The position numbers and the translations under genes are program-made. Under the pieces are notes generated by a model. That model had not been told where the DNA came from. It worked only from the letters and a program-made list of their open reading frames with translations, and searched no databases. A stretch of 64,000 nucleotides of DNA from Dryas octopetala (lineage: Eukaryota; Streptophyta; Magnoliopsida; Rosales; Rosaceae), in the NCBI GenBank assembly GCA_963921425.1, contig OY992835.1, positions 2,170,001 through 2,234,000 of the forward strand, given 5' to 3'. This document shows, one piece after another, positions 47,505-57,915 of the stretch (positions are counted from its first letter, which is position 1; every line of letters starts with the position of its first letter).

Positions 47505-48083
47505 CTTTCACGCACTGGAACAGAACCAACAACTGATCACTCTACATCATTTACAGGAGCATCAACTAAATCTTTCAGAAATTTCTTATTTCATAGATGA
47601 TAGAACCAGTAGAAGCTTCTTGAGTTCAACCAAACAAACAATTCTTTAAGCATTCTGATGAAGAACAAGATCAGAAAATATGCTACCAAAGAAGGGGTTT
47701 CTTAATAGTAAATGGTAATACAACTCAATTCTAAACTCACTGAAAAACAGTTCATGGCCACCGGAAATCTGAGCACTTTCAGTAATGAAAAAAGGAATTG
47801 ATACACATTCCATTCATTCATCTCTGGATAGGAGATACATACACATAAACATGCTCATTTCTAAATGCGACAAATGCATGCATTGGGAAATTGTAGATCG
47901 TTTCGATAATTGTGAATTACAATTTCCAAAACAATCAGAAGATCTAAAGAGATCAGAGGACAATAAATTGAAATATGAAAAGGTTACCTCAGCATCAGTT
48001 CCATAGAGACTGACACGATAACCAACAGATACAGACTTGGTATCAGCAGAGTAAGTGATGCTTCGGAACTCATCCCATAATTC
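47505..48083 (-). pseudogene. Two exon-like segments, unrecognised
   Basis: The first segment runs 48083-47990. It has an acceptor (TTGCAG|AATTATGGG) and a donor (GCTGAG|GTAACC) and reads LWDEFRSITYSADTKSVSV then GYRVSLYGTDAE. A second possible exon near 47510-47455 ends CTGCAG|GTGAGT. Good splice borders and an open frame suggest former coding exons, but I do not recognise the family. Flanking exons were not found. Confidence 0.3.
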
Positions 48084-48446
48084 TGCAATAAATATTTATC
48101 ATCAAATTGGAAATCATTTTGTCTTTGGAATATGAAAGAAAAATACTACATGGGCCATGCAACTTCATAATCTGATTAACAATGTGCCTGCAATGCAAAT
48201 TGCAAATACCACGCCGGATTCCAAAGAATCAAATGTTTCTTCTCGTTTGAAAACAATTGCAGATGATATAATCCCATTAAAGAGACATGAATGACTGTGA
48301 AAACATAATGATTAGGAATGAATGAATAAACGAATTTAAGTTGAATATGAAAGCGAGATTAAGCATCATTCATCACCCGGAAACATAAAACAGAATTCAC
48401 ATCACCTTTGAATTTTTACTGGCTCATCGATACTTAAAATTTGCAA

Positions 48447-49063
48447 CCAGCCTCAGTAGCAGCATTTATAGCATTGATCTACACAAAAAGACATTATTAT
48501 GTAATGTGCCACATGAAGTCAAAAGTTAAAAAGAAAAATTGCTAAATCATGTGAGTATGCACACACATGTATACTGTTGGAAAGATAATGGGAATACCTT
48601 CACAACTGCTGGCTCCCAGACAAAGTTTTCAAATGATTTAGTCATTTGTCCAGTAATGATATACACCCCATAAAGTGCACCCTCACCTGTAAAAAAACAA
48701 TGATTCTTTTAGCAAACAAATACTTAAATATTAATGGCTAATGTAAATGAAAAAAGTTCAAACACTAGATATAACCATCCAACACATTAAATCCTTCTTT
48801 TCAGTAAAAGGATTAGTCTCGCCTACTATAAGTAGAAGCACTAGGTGATTATACTAGCAATCCAGACTGACTCCATTGAGGCATTGACCATGTACGCAAT
48901 TAGTGGCGACCTCCAATCCAAAAAAAAACAATTAAATAAAAAAAATAACTAGTTTAAATAAAATGAGAGCTCAAACAGATGGAAGTGCATGTTTTTGTCT
49001 TAGTTTGTTCAGCACATCAGTCGCATCAAATCCAGCATTGTCACAGAGTTGTCGTGGGATAAC
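48447..49063 (-). pseudogene. CCT7 (TCP-1 eta chaperonin) gene fragment
   Basis: Three exon remnants read in order. 49063-48976 reads [20 protein letters not shown] then LRQKHALPS. 48686-48598 reads GEGALYGVYIITGQMTKSF then ENFVWEPAVVK. 48478-48447 reads INAINAATEAGC. This is the C-terminal part of the eta subunit of the cytosolic TRiC/CCT folding complex. The first donor is damaged (TCTG|TT where GT is needed), and the last exon runs into a stop in place of the usual ACLILSVDETVKNPK-type end. Introns are retained, so it came by DNA duplication, not retrotransposition. Confidence 0.8.
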
Positions 49064-49572
49064 CTGCAACATAGTGGAACACTGGTAAAACTTTGTACTA
49101 TTTATATTTTCTCAACACAAATGTGTTCTAGAACCTGATGCCAAATCAACAATAAATTTGATAATGACCAGTTACATTCTTATAAGTAGGCAGTCATCTC
49201 TTTTGCAGTGAAATTCCAATAAATTCCAGTAATGCAGGTAACTCTTGCATAGTGAGCTGACTTGTTCGAAAAGCACACTGCAAAGTGGCCTGTCTTAAAA
49301 TTAAAGACCACTGGCTTCAATGCATTCTGGATAAACTCTTACAAGCAATGATGGATCTCAAAACCAACGTTTTCTTCAGAAAGAAGTCACGTACATGATG
49401 TTCCCATACTCAGGTTTGTGAAAGGCCCTTCCGAAGTTGACACTGGCTCAAAATGATCCACAGAAATCACAGAAAAATTTCAGAATCAACAGCATGACCT
49501 GTTCAGGGATTGATGAAGCGTGCTGGTAACAACAGCTACAATAGCTTAGTTTGGTTTAGCATTGCTAGTTTG
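49064..49572. other. Spacer between the CCT7 fragment and the PPR gene
   Basis: No gene is recognised. The part adjacent to 49572 should contain the 3' UTR of the minus-strand PPR gene. Confidence 0.4.
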
Positions 49573-51843
49573 TTACCAATAGTTATTGCAAGCACACATG
49601 CCATCATTAAAGTGGTGGAATCGGTTTGAGTCTCTCACAACAATCTCCTTTTGAAGTAGTTTTGATGCTAACTTCATGAAGTTATGGCAGTCCACACAAA
49701 TTCTAATGTTCTTCATTATTCTTATAGCAGTCTGACCACAATGTGAACTGCCTTCATTCATAATAGCAAACACTAAAGCTAGCTTCTCACTATGATGGTA
49801 CAATTGCTCCTCTTTGTGTTCCTCTTCGACATCATGCAAGGATAAGCTAGTGTCTGGCACATAACCCATTTCCTTTAACCGTCCAATCAGTTCTTCTAGC
49901 TTGCTGCATATAACTTTCCTTTGTGGATGACGTTGGCCTCCAGAGGAAAACTCATGCACTCGATTTCCGATCTCAATCCAGCTTAATCCAGGTTCCTTTT
50001 TCACTCTAGACCCTTTCATTTCCTTCCTAATTAGGCCTGCTTCACCAAAGTTACCATCAGCACAATATATATTTGACATTTGTACATAACCTAATGAATT
50101 CTCAGGGGCTAACTCCTTCAGTTTATCTGCTGCTAACTTGGCCAACTGTGTTTTTCCATACTTCCTACATGATCCAAGGAGTGCACTCCAAACTACAGAA
50201 TCAGGCTCCATTGGCATTCTACTTACAAGCTCCTCAGCCTCTAGAATTTGTCCGGCTCGACCAAGAATGTCAACCATGCAGGCGTAATGATCAAGTTGAG
50301 GTACAATGCCATATCTATCAAACATAAAGTCAAATATTCTGGTTCCTTCTTCTACCCGTCCAGCATGGCTACATGCACAGAGGAGAGAAACAAAGGTAGC
50401 AGAATCAGGTTGGATGTCCATTTGTGAAAAGAGTTGCAGTGCTTCTGTAGCTTGTCCATACAAGGCATAAGCCTTGAACATTGTGTTCCAAGAAACGACA
50501 TCACGAAACTCAATTCCATCAAAAACCTTCTTAGACAAGGCAATGGAGCCACACCTAGCATAGACATGCATCAAGGCATTTGCAAGGACTGTGTCACCCT
50601 CAAACCCAGCTTTGATCACTTGTGAATGAACTGCCAAGGCATGGTGCTCGGTTGCAAGGTTTGCATAAGCTTTTAAAACAATTGAAAAGGTATATCTGTC
50701 TGGAGCCAAGTTCTCCCTACGCAATTGACAAAAGAGGAAGAGTGCTTCTTCAGGGTCTCTCTCTGCAAATGTTGTTATGATGCCAGTCCACGCAACAATA
50801 TCCCGATGACAACTTGTCTCCAAGAAGAGTTTGTAACAGTTCGAAATATCCCCCCCAAGATCTGAATAAGCTTTAACTAATGCAGTGGCCACCTCAATTT
50901 GTAATATAAACCCAATTTTGACGGTGAGACAGTGCAATTGAAAACAAAACTTAGTAACCACATTATCATCAAGGCCATTGCTTCCACACAAGGAAGAAAA
51001 GACACTGAGAAATGTGGCACGATCAAGCCCAACTCCGTCAAGGTGCATTTGTATAAACAGACCAATAGCTCGAGCTCCAAGTCCACGGTACTGAAACCCT
51101 GCAATCATGGAATTCCAAGATATAAGATTCCGGAACTCCATGCTCTTAAACACATTCCATGCCTCGTCTTTAGTAGCATCATAAACACCCCCATGATTAC
51201 AAATCTTGCTATACATGGTAATAAGAGCATTTGCAACGTAAACACAAGCATCCAAAGACATTTTCAAAGCAAGCGCATGTACCTGCCGGCCATATCCACC
51301 ATCACTATCCGCACACGAACTAAGCACGCTGGCAAATGCAAACTCATTTGGGCGGAAGTGCACCAACATGCCAGCAAATAAACGAAAACAATTCTCAACC
51401 TTCCCGCGTTGCGCATACCCCGAAATGAGAGCAGTCCAAGAGACAAGGTTTCTCTTAGGCATTTCATCAAACAGCTGGTTGGCATAGTCTAAGTAATCAA
51501 ACTTAGCATACATATTTATAAGGTGGTTGGTGACAAAGAGGTCAGGTGGGTTGATTGGGTTTTGGGCAATCATGTAATGGTGCAAAGAGAAGCCTTCTTG
51601 GAGGCACTGATGGCGAGCACAAGCATGGAAGAGAGCGGCATAGGTTTGGTTGCAGTGAGGTGGTGGTTCAAGGGTGTACAAGAGCGAGAGTGCTTCCTTG
51701 AGTTGGCCGCGCGTGGCGAGAACGCGCACTTCACCGAGAAGATTATTGGTTTGCAAGTTGAGGCTTGAAGGTGTCGGAAGGTTGATTGAGCTAAAGGTTC
51801 TATGAGAAATGAGACACGCGCGACTACATGGGCGTAACATCAC
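49573..51843 (-). CDS. Pentatricopeptide repeat protein, PLS-DYW class
   Basis: This is an intronless gene of 756 codons, an organelle RNA-binding and editing factor type. The N-terminus (MMLRPCSRACLISHRTF) is rich in Arg and Ser with few acids, fitting a mitochondrial or plastid targeting peptide. Tandem 31-36-residue PPR motifs run from about residue 65 to 560, for example LFDEMPKRNLVSWTALISGY, VFKSMEFRNLISWNSMIAGF, and VFDGIEFRDVVSWNTMFKAY. They are followed by E/E+ motifs (LDHYACMVDILGRAGQ; EPDSVVWSALLGSC), the PG box (KKEPGLSWIEIGNRVHEF) and the DYW deaminase. Zinc/catalytic residues HSE (YHHSEKLAL) and CVDCH are present. The final tripeptide is NYW (CNNYW) instead of the usual DYW. DYW domains convert C to U in organelle transcripts; the target site cannot be told from sequence by eye. 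Confidence 0.95.
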   Translation of the reverse strand: MMLRPCSRACLISHRTFSSINLPTPSSLNLQTNNLLGEVRVLATRGQLKEALSLLYTLEPPPHCNQTYAALFHACARHQCLQEGFSLHHYMIAQNPINPPDLFVTNHLINMYAKFDYLDYANQLFDEMPKRNLVSWTALISGYAQRGKVENCFRLFAGMLVHFRPNEFAFASVLSSCADSDGGYGRQVHALALKMSLDACVYVANALITMYSKICNHGGVYDATKDEAWNVFKSMEFRNLISWNSMIAGFQYRGLGARAIGLFIQMHLDGVGLDRATFLSVFSSLCGSNGLDDNVVTKFCFQLHCLTVKIGFILQIEVATALVKAYSDLGGDISNCYKLFLETSCHRDIVAWTGIITTFAERDPEEALFLFCQLRRENLAPDRYTFSIVLKAYANLATEHHALAVHSQVIKAGFEGDTVLANALMHVYARCGSIALSKKVFDGIEFRDVVSWNTMFKAYALYGQATEALQLFSQMDIQPDSATFVSLLCACSHAGRVEEGTRIFDFMFDRYGIVPQLDHYACMVDILGRAGQILEAEELVSRMPMEPDSVVWSALLGSCRKYGKTQLAKLAADKLKELAPENSLGYVQMSNIYCADGNFGEAGLIRKEMKGSRVKKEPGLSWIEIGNRVHEFSSGGQRHPQRKVICSKLEELIGRLKEMGYVPDTSLSLHDVEEEHKEEQLYHHSEKLALVFAIMNEGSSHCGQTAIRIMKNIRICVDCHNFMKLASKLLQKEIVVRDSNRFHHFNDGMCACNNYW

Positions 51844-52176
51844 GCTGCTACCTTTACTGTCGGAATGGGTGTTCTGATGTGTGCGTGGATGTCTGTAAAA
51901 CGAACACAGCTAACCAGAAGACAAGCGCAGCCGAGCTTTAAGAAGTGTTGGGTAAGTTATTTAAACAAGAAGCGGGCTGGGTATTTCAAATTGAAAAAAA
52001 AAAAAAAAAAAAGCATTTGGTTGCAGAGAAAGATGCAGAGGCTGTTGTCGGCTTTGGAGAAGAGATGGGTTTTGGTGGTGAAGAGAAGCAATGGAAGGGA
52101 TTGATGTTAATGTACGTGGGAGGAGTACAAAAAGAAAAACAAGGATTTTGATATATATATATATATATATATATAC

Positions 52177-52366
52177 AGTAATGCTACACTTACCACATTT
52201 TTATACCACAATTTTATACCATCTTACATGACATTCATACATTGGACACTACAAATTAAAAAATAAAACCTAAAAAAGAAAAAGGAAATACCCTTCCAAT
52301 AAAGTAATGACACATCAGGTGGGATACAAATGTGGAAAAAAAAATGTGGGACAACTAGCATTATTG
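52177..52366. mobile_element. Small MITE in a TA-rich site
   Basis: The ends AGTAATGCTACACTTACCAC and, on the opposite strand, AATAATGCTAGTTGTCCCAC are imperfect inverted repeats about 30 bp long. Both sides are TA dinucleotide runs (52152-52173, 52368-52378), so any TA target duplication is hidden. It is non-coding. Confidence 0.5.
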
Positions 52367-52723
52367 ATATATATATATAGTAAAATGCACCGTTAGTCCA
52401 ATTATTTTCACTTTTTTTCCAACTTAGTCCATGATTTTTTTTTTTGTATCATTTTAAACCACTTTTTTTTCAAATTGCGCCTAATTAGTCCATTCCGTCT
52501 ATTATTTGCTAACTGCCGTCAAATGCCCACACGTGACCAACATGTGAGACCCATAATGGTCTTTTCCTTCCAACAGGAATGCCCAAAGCTGAGTTAAGCA
52601 CATTGTTATTCATCGTGGTTAGGGTTTTTGGAAGAGATAAGCAATTTCGCGCCTTTTGCTAGAATTTAGGCATCTGAGGCATCCAATCAGAGGGTTAATC
52701 AAGATTTTCGGCATTTATCAAGC

Positions 52724-55700
52724 ATGGTTCTTGATTTTCGAATGGAGGGAGACAATCTCATCTACAGTAAGTATGAAATTGTCTTAGGTTTCATTTGGTT
52801 ACTGCAATTACATTTTGTTTTTGGGCATTTGGTTATTGCGAATCTTTTGGGTGGGTTTATGGTATTTGGTTACTATGGGTTTATGGTATTTGGTTGTGGG
52901 TTTATGGTATTTGGTTACTGTGAATGTTTTGGGTGGGTTTAGGGTATTTGTCAGTGTGACTTTTGTGTCCTTTTCATCTGGAATCTTTTGGGCATTTGGT
53001 TACAGCGAATCTTTTGAGGGAAAAAGATGGAATTGTTTGCCACATCTACATTTTTAACTGTGGTGTGGTCCTCAATGTTTGTTTTTTCCATAGTTTTATA
53101 ATATCTGACCCTTAACATGTGTAGTCTCATCTTCAGTGTTCCCATTCAAACAACACACTTCTCTTCTTTTGTGTTATTATATTTATTTTTATGTTTTCTA
53201 TTTTGGTTGATGGGTGATGAACTGCTTATAAGATATTTGACTATGTAAGAATTTTATATTTTTCTTATTTGAGTGTTGAATTTATTCATTAAATGTTTAA
53301 GTATCTGAATTTAGGAACTCCTATATATCCTCAATCCAAGGTCTATCTTTGGTCCACAACCTAGGATTTATGTGGTTTACATTTGCTTTATGTAGAACCA
53401 GAAGGACTTTAATAGTTTCACCATCAAATATAACTCATAATTTCATCACTTGGTTCTTTTGACTATGTTTGCAGGTGATCCTGATGGGTTGACATTAGAA
53501 ATCCACTATGGTGGTGAGGTTATTGGTGATGGATATAAGGGGGGTTTTGTTTACTGGCTACACTACCTTTCAGCAGACCTATTTTCCTTATTGGACCTTA
53601 TGAAGGTTGGTGAAGAGTTAGGCTATGAGGTGAATAGGGAAAAGATCGAGCCCAATAAATGGAAAGTGTAGTACAAGGATCCAGATATTAATGGGCCAGC
53701 TGGATTTTTGTATCTTGGGTCTAACAGTCAAGTGCTTATAATGATTGCAAAGGTACCATCATCTAGGGTTGCTGTTGTCTATTACAAAGGGCCAATTACA
53801 TCAAGGAATGATATTGATGCTAGCCAGTCTGCTACTGTGTGGCCCAGCTTGCATAGTGCAGAGTATGAGTTAGGTATAGATGATGTTGAGACACTCAACT
53901 TTCTAACACAGGCTTCTGTGAATGAACAAGATAATTGTGCAGTGAGTGGCAAAAGGGATGGACCAGATCATGAGGAACATAATGAACAAGGTACTGGTTC
54001 AGTGAATGAGCATCAACATGATGTGGATGCTGATGATGGTGATGAAGACATTGAGTTTGTAGATAGTGACTATGAGTTCTCAGAGGAAGATAGTGATGAT
54101 GATGTATTTGACGAGGAGATTGACCCAGAAATTGACCCTCTGAATGAAATTAACGATGCTGGTGAAATATCAGATGAATGTGAGAGATCTGATGAGCTTG
54201 AGAGTCTCAGTGAGTCATCAACTGATGGTGAAAGTGAAAAGAAAGTGAAGAAAAAAATTTCAAAGTTCAAAGTTTTCAATAAAGAGACAGACTTAAAAGA
54301 TCCAAAAATGGAAATAGAAGAACACTTCCCAAGCAAAGCTGATGCAATTATGTTCATTAAGTAATGGGGGATCTTAAATGGCCAAAAATTAAAGTTTGTA
54401 AGAAATGATAGGATACGGCTGAATGCAGTTTGTGTTGGCACAAAGGGCTGTCCCTTCGAAGTTAGATGCCACCCACAGAAGGGTGGCTCTGATACATGGG
54501 TGATCAAGACCCTACAGATGGAGCACCATTGTACCACTTCTGGAAAACTTAAGCATGCAGATTACAACTGGATTGCTGAAAAATATCAAGAGAGGTTGAG
54601 AGATGACTCTGATTAGGGCTTATTAAGCTTCCAAAATACAGTCAAGAAGGACTTTGGCCTCACTGTCTCAAGGAACAAAGCGTATAGAGCTAAGAAGAAG
54701 GCTCGTGTCTTGAATAAGGGATTTTACAAAGAGCAGTATGCAAGAATACATGATTATGCAGCTGAGTTGCAACGAACCAATGTTGGTTCGACAGTGAAGA
54801 TTGCTTCAAGAGAGACACCTAATGGCCAAAAAGTATTTCAAAGGATTTACATCTGCTTGAAGGGTTGCAAAGATGAGTTTTTAAATGGATGTAGGAGGGT
54901 GATTGGCGTTGATGGGACTCATATAAAGGGTCCATATCCTGGTCAAATACTGACAGCAGTTGGTGTAGATCCTAACAATGGATTATTCCCAGTGGCATAT
55001 GCAGTAGTAGAAATTGAAAATAAGGACTCATGGAAGTGGTTTTTGGATATTTTGATAGATGACTTGAAGATTGACAAGGGGTCAGACTTGGTATTCATGA
55101 GTGATAAGAAAAAGGGTCTAGTTCCTGCAATAGAGGAACTCTTACCTAATGTTGAACATCGAATGTGTGGTAGACATCTTCATAATAACTTCAAAATGAC
55201 CTATCCAGGGTTGGGGTTAAAGAATGCCTTGTGGGCTGCTGCTAGAGCAACTTGTGTACCATGGTGGAAGGTTGAGATGGAGAAGATGAGGGGATTAAAT
55301 GACAAAGCTTAGGGATGGCTGAATGCTAAACCTGCAACACAGTGGAGTAGATCACACTTTGGGATTGTGACAAGGTGTGATTTATTGTTAAATAATCTGT
55401 GTGAAAGTTTTAACAGTGCTATACTTGATATAAGGGACAAGCCAATACTAGATTTGCTTGAGGGAATTAGACATTATCTCATGCTTAGGATGGCGAACAG
55501 GCGAGCAGCTTGTAGAAGTTGGAAGACTAATGTTGGGCCAAGAATCTTGAAGATCATGGAGAAGAGAAAAGCTGACAGTCAAATGCAGAGTGTTCAAATT
55601 GCAGGAGATAAGCAATTTGAGGTTGAAGCACCTGGTGGGACAAGGATGTGTGTTGATCTTAGGCAAGGGACTTGCAGCTGCAGAAGGTGGGATCTTAGTG

Positions 55701-56603
55701 GGATTCCTTGCTCCCATGCAATTGCTTGCATTTGGGACCGAGAGGAAAACCCTATTGACTATGTCAATGAGTGTTATAGTAAAAAAAACTTACCTAGATG
55801 CCTATGATCCTATGATCCTATGATAAGACCCATGCCAAGTATGGATCTTTGGGCAATCACTGCCAATGACAAACTTGAGTCTCTACCATTCAAGAAACAA
55901 CCTGGGAGGCCAAAAATGGTAAGAAGAAAAGGACCAGGTGAAGTCCCAGCCACACATCCTATTCCTGAAAATTCAAATGCAAATCCAATGGCTCCAGCAC
56001 CACCACTCAAGTTGAGAAGGTTGTAGATTTCCATTAGATGCAGTAAGTGTGGGGGAGAGAATCATAACACCAGGACATGTAAAAGAGAGATTGGGAGCTC
56101 AAGCAACCAGCAGGTTTGTTGTTTGTTAAATTGCATGAAGTCTTTTTTTCCTAATATTAATGTGATTTTCAAACTGTACCATTTGGCCTTGTGTGCAACT
56201 ATGTAGGCCGAAGGTCAACATCAACAATCATATGCCCAATCCCAAGCCCAAGCCCAACCAACAACTGAATCACACCCTTCCCAAGCCCAACAGCCACCTA
56301 ATAATTCAAGGGTAAACAAGAGATATTAGTTGTGTACTGATTGCTTAATGAAATAAATGTTCATGTTGTTAATTATCCTTGAATTGGTAGATGACAAGAG
56401 GGAGAGGGAGAGGGCGAGGAAGATGCAATGCAAGGGGAATAAGAGGATTTGTGTCTGCATCTGATAATGGAAGGAGAGGGCGAGGGCGAGGAAGATGCAT
56501 TGCAAGGGGAAGAGGAAGATATGTGTCTGTATCTGATAATGGAAACAGAGGCAAAGGGAGGAATGCAAAAAGGGGCAGGTTCTGGAAACCCCATGAACAT
56601 TGA
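52724..56603 (+). pseudogene. mudrA-like MULE transposase gene, disrupted
   Basis: Four exons are inferred: 52724-52766, 53475-56113, 56207-56311 and 56391-56603. Exon 1 (MVLDFRMEGDNLIYS) joins exon 2 in frame. Domains in order are an N-terminal PB1-like region (GGFVYWLHYLSADLF), an acidic stretch (about 53900-54230), the MuDR DNA-binding region (RNDRIRLNAVCVGTKGCPFE), the MULE DDE core (VIGVDGTHIKGPYPG with its Asp; HRMCGRHLHNNF), a SWIM zinc finger (CSCRRWDLSGIPCSHAIACI), a CCHC knuckle (CSKCGGENHNTRTC) and an RG-rich tail. In-frame stops occur at 53669, 54362, 54614, 55310 and 56024. Near 55784-55823 an extra A and an 8-bp tandem duplication together shift and restore the frame. The protein would cut and move the element, but this copy is inactive. 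Confidence 0.9.
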
Positions 56604-56689
56604 CTCAAGATTGGTGTTCGTGCTTCTTGAAATGATTTTGAACTCTATGTTATGAGTTTTGATTTAAATGTGCATTTTGTTTAGCCTGA

Positions 56690-57180
56690 CATGTGTTTTG
56701 AGGCCTTAGAATGTGTGTTTTGATGGAATTGCATAAAGGATATTTGATGGATACTTATAGCAATATGGTATTGGCATTTTGGGTCAATTAAATGTTGCAT
56801 TTGATGTAATTTTAGCTTAAGGCCATTTGATGTAATGTGTTTTGAGGCCTTAAAATGTGTGTTTTGATGGAATTGTACTAAGGATGTTTGATGGATACTT
56901 ATGGCGCATGAAATATGATATTGGCATTTTGGGTCAATTAGAATGTGTATATTTGCTAGAAGTAGTTTTATGTATATTTTCTGAGAGACAAAATTCATTA
57001 ACTGGAAGTGGTTTTTGTGTATATTTTCTGGGAGACAAAAATTCAAAAACTATTACATCAAATGTGTATATTTGCTACAAAAATCATTTCAAACCATTCA
57101 TTTCAGATCATTTAAAAAACCATTACATCAAATGTGTATATACATCAAATGTATACATTTGCTGGAGGTAGTTTTGTGTA
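56690..57180. repeat. Direct repeats 3' of the transposase gene
   Basis: A segment of about 110 bp (GTGTTTTGAGGCCTTAGAAT, then GGATACTTATAGCAATATGG) is present at 56693-56800 and again at 56838-56940. Shorter repeats (TATATTTTCTG-GAGACAAAA; ATCAAATGTGTATA) follow up to 57180. It lies inside the MULE between the convergent genes. Confidence 0.75.
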
Positions 57181-57470
57181 TATTTGCTACCCTTCCAGTT
57201 GAATATAAAATGTCACTTGCCATTTCATTGAAACCATTAAAGAAATGCACCAAATCTATATTACAAAACACTACCATATCACCACATTTTGCTTCCCTGC
57301 ACTAAGCTTTCCAAAACAGAAAAGTTGAATACAACCAAAATCACTCCTACCATACAAGTTAATTCTTAGTTCTTAGTTCCATACAACCACAAAACAAGTT
57401 AATTCTTAGTTCCACACAACCTACATCACTTAACACAACCACTTAAAACAGCATACCAACAAGCTATTTT

Positions 57471-57915
57471 CTATTTCATTACCATCACCATAAAGAAGAA
57501 AACCCAAGCGCAAATCAAATAAAGCCGCATCATCTTCTCCCTTCTCCGATGCAATTGAAGTTGCACTTCTAGTGGATCAATCCTTCTTCACAATCTCAGA
57601 ATCACTTGTCTACAATGTGGGCACATCAGAGGGTCCACCCAGTTAAAAAAATTGCATCCTCCATTTCGCTGCAAAAAAAAAAAAAAAAAAAAATTTGCTA
57701 GCACAAAAAAATACCCATTCCAATACCCATTCAATTTGAATTATTACATTTACCCATTATCCAAATTTTCTTACCCTTGGTATTAAACAGGTCTCAAACT
57801 GTCTTCCCGGATTCAAATTCGTCCAACTCGTCCTCACAACGGCAAGCCTCCCGTAATCGCAATACCTACCTGGTGCATGGGGGCTGTGAGTTGATGATGT
57901 CGAGTAAGATGACAT
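57471..57915 (-). pseudogene. GRF-type zinc-finger small protein gene of the MULE
   Basis: Two exons (57915-57775 and 57668 leftward) join at GT-AG borders. The product reads MSSYSTSSTHSPHAPGRYCD, VRTSWTNLNPGRQF, then C-LIPRRNGGCNFFNWVDPLMCP. This is the GRF zinc-finger pattern, with NPGR, the GGCNFF core and following cysteine. The first CxC has become CDY, so one metal ligand seems lost. A TGA at 57588-57590 stops it at 73 residues. Beyond that the same frame continues to TAG at 57471 with a basic segment and a hydrophobic, membrane-like tail (LYLICAWVFFFMVMVM), as in many plant GRF small proteins. It is convergent to mudrA. Its role in the element is not known. Confidence 0.75.

Noticed and set aside
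50932..51381. 149-codon plus-strand ORF
   Set aside because: It is antisense to the PPR coding sequence.
54070..54537. 155-codon minus-strand ORF
   Set aside because: It is the antisense shadow of the acidic region of the mudrA-like gene.
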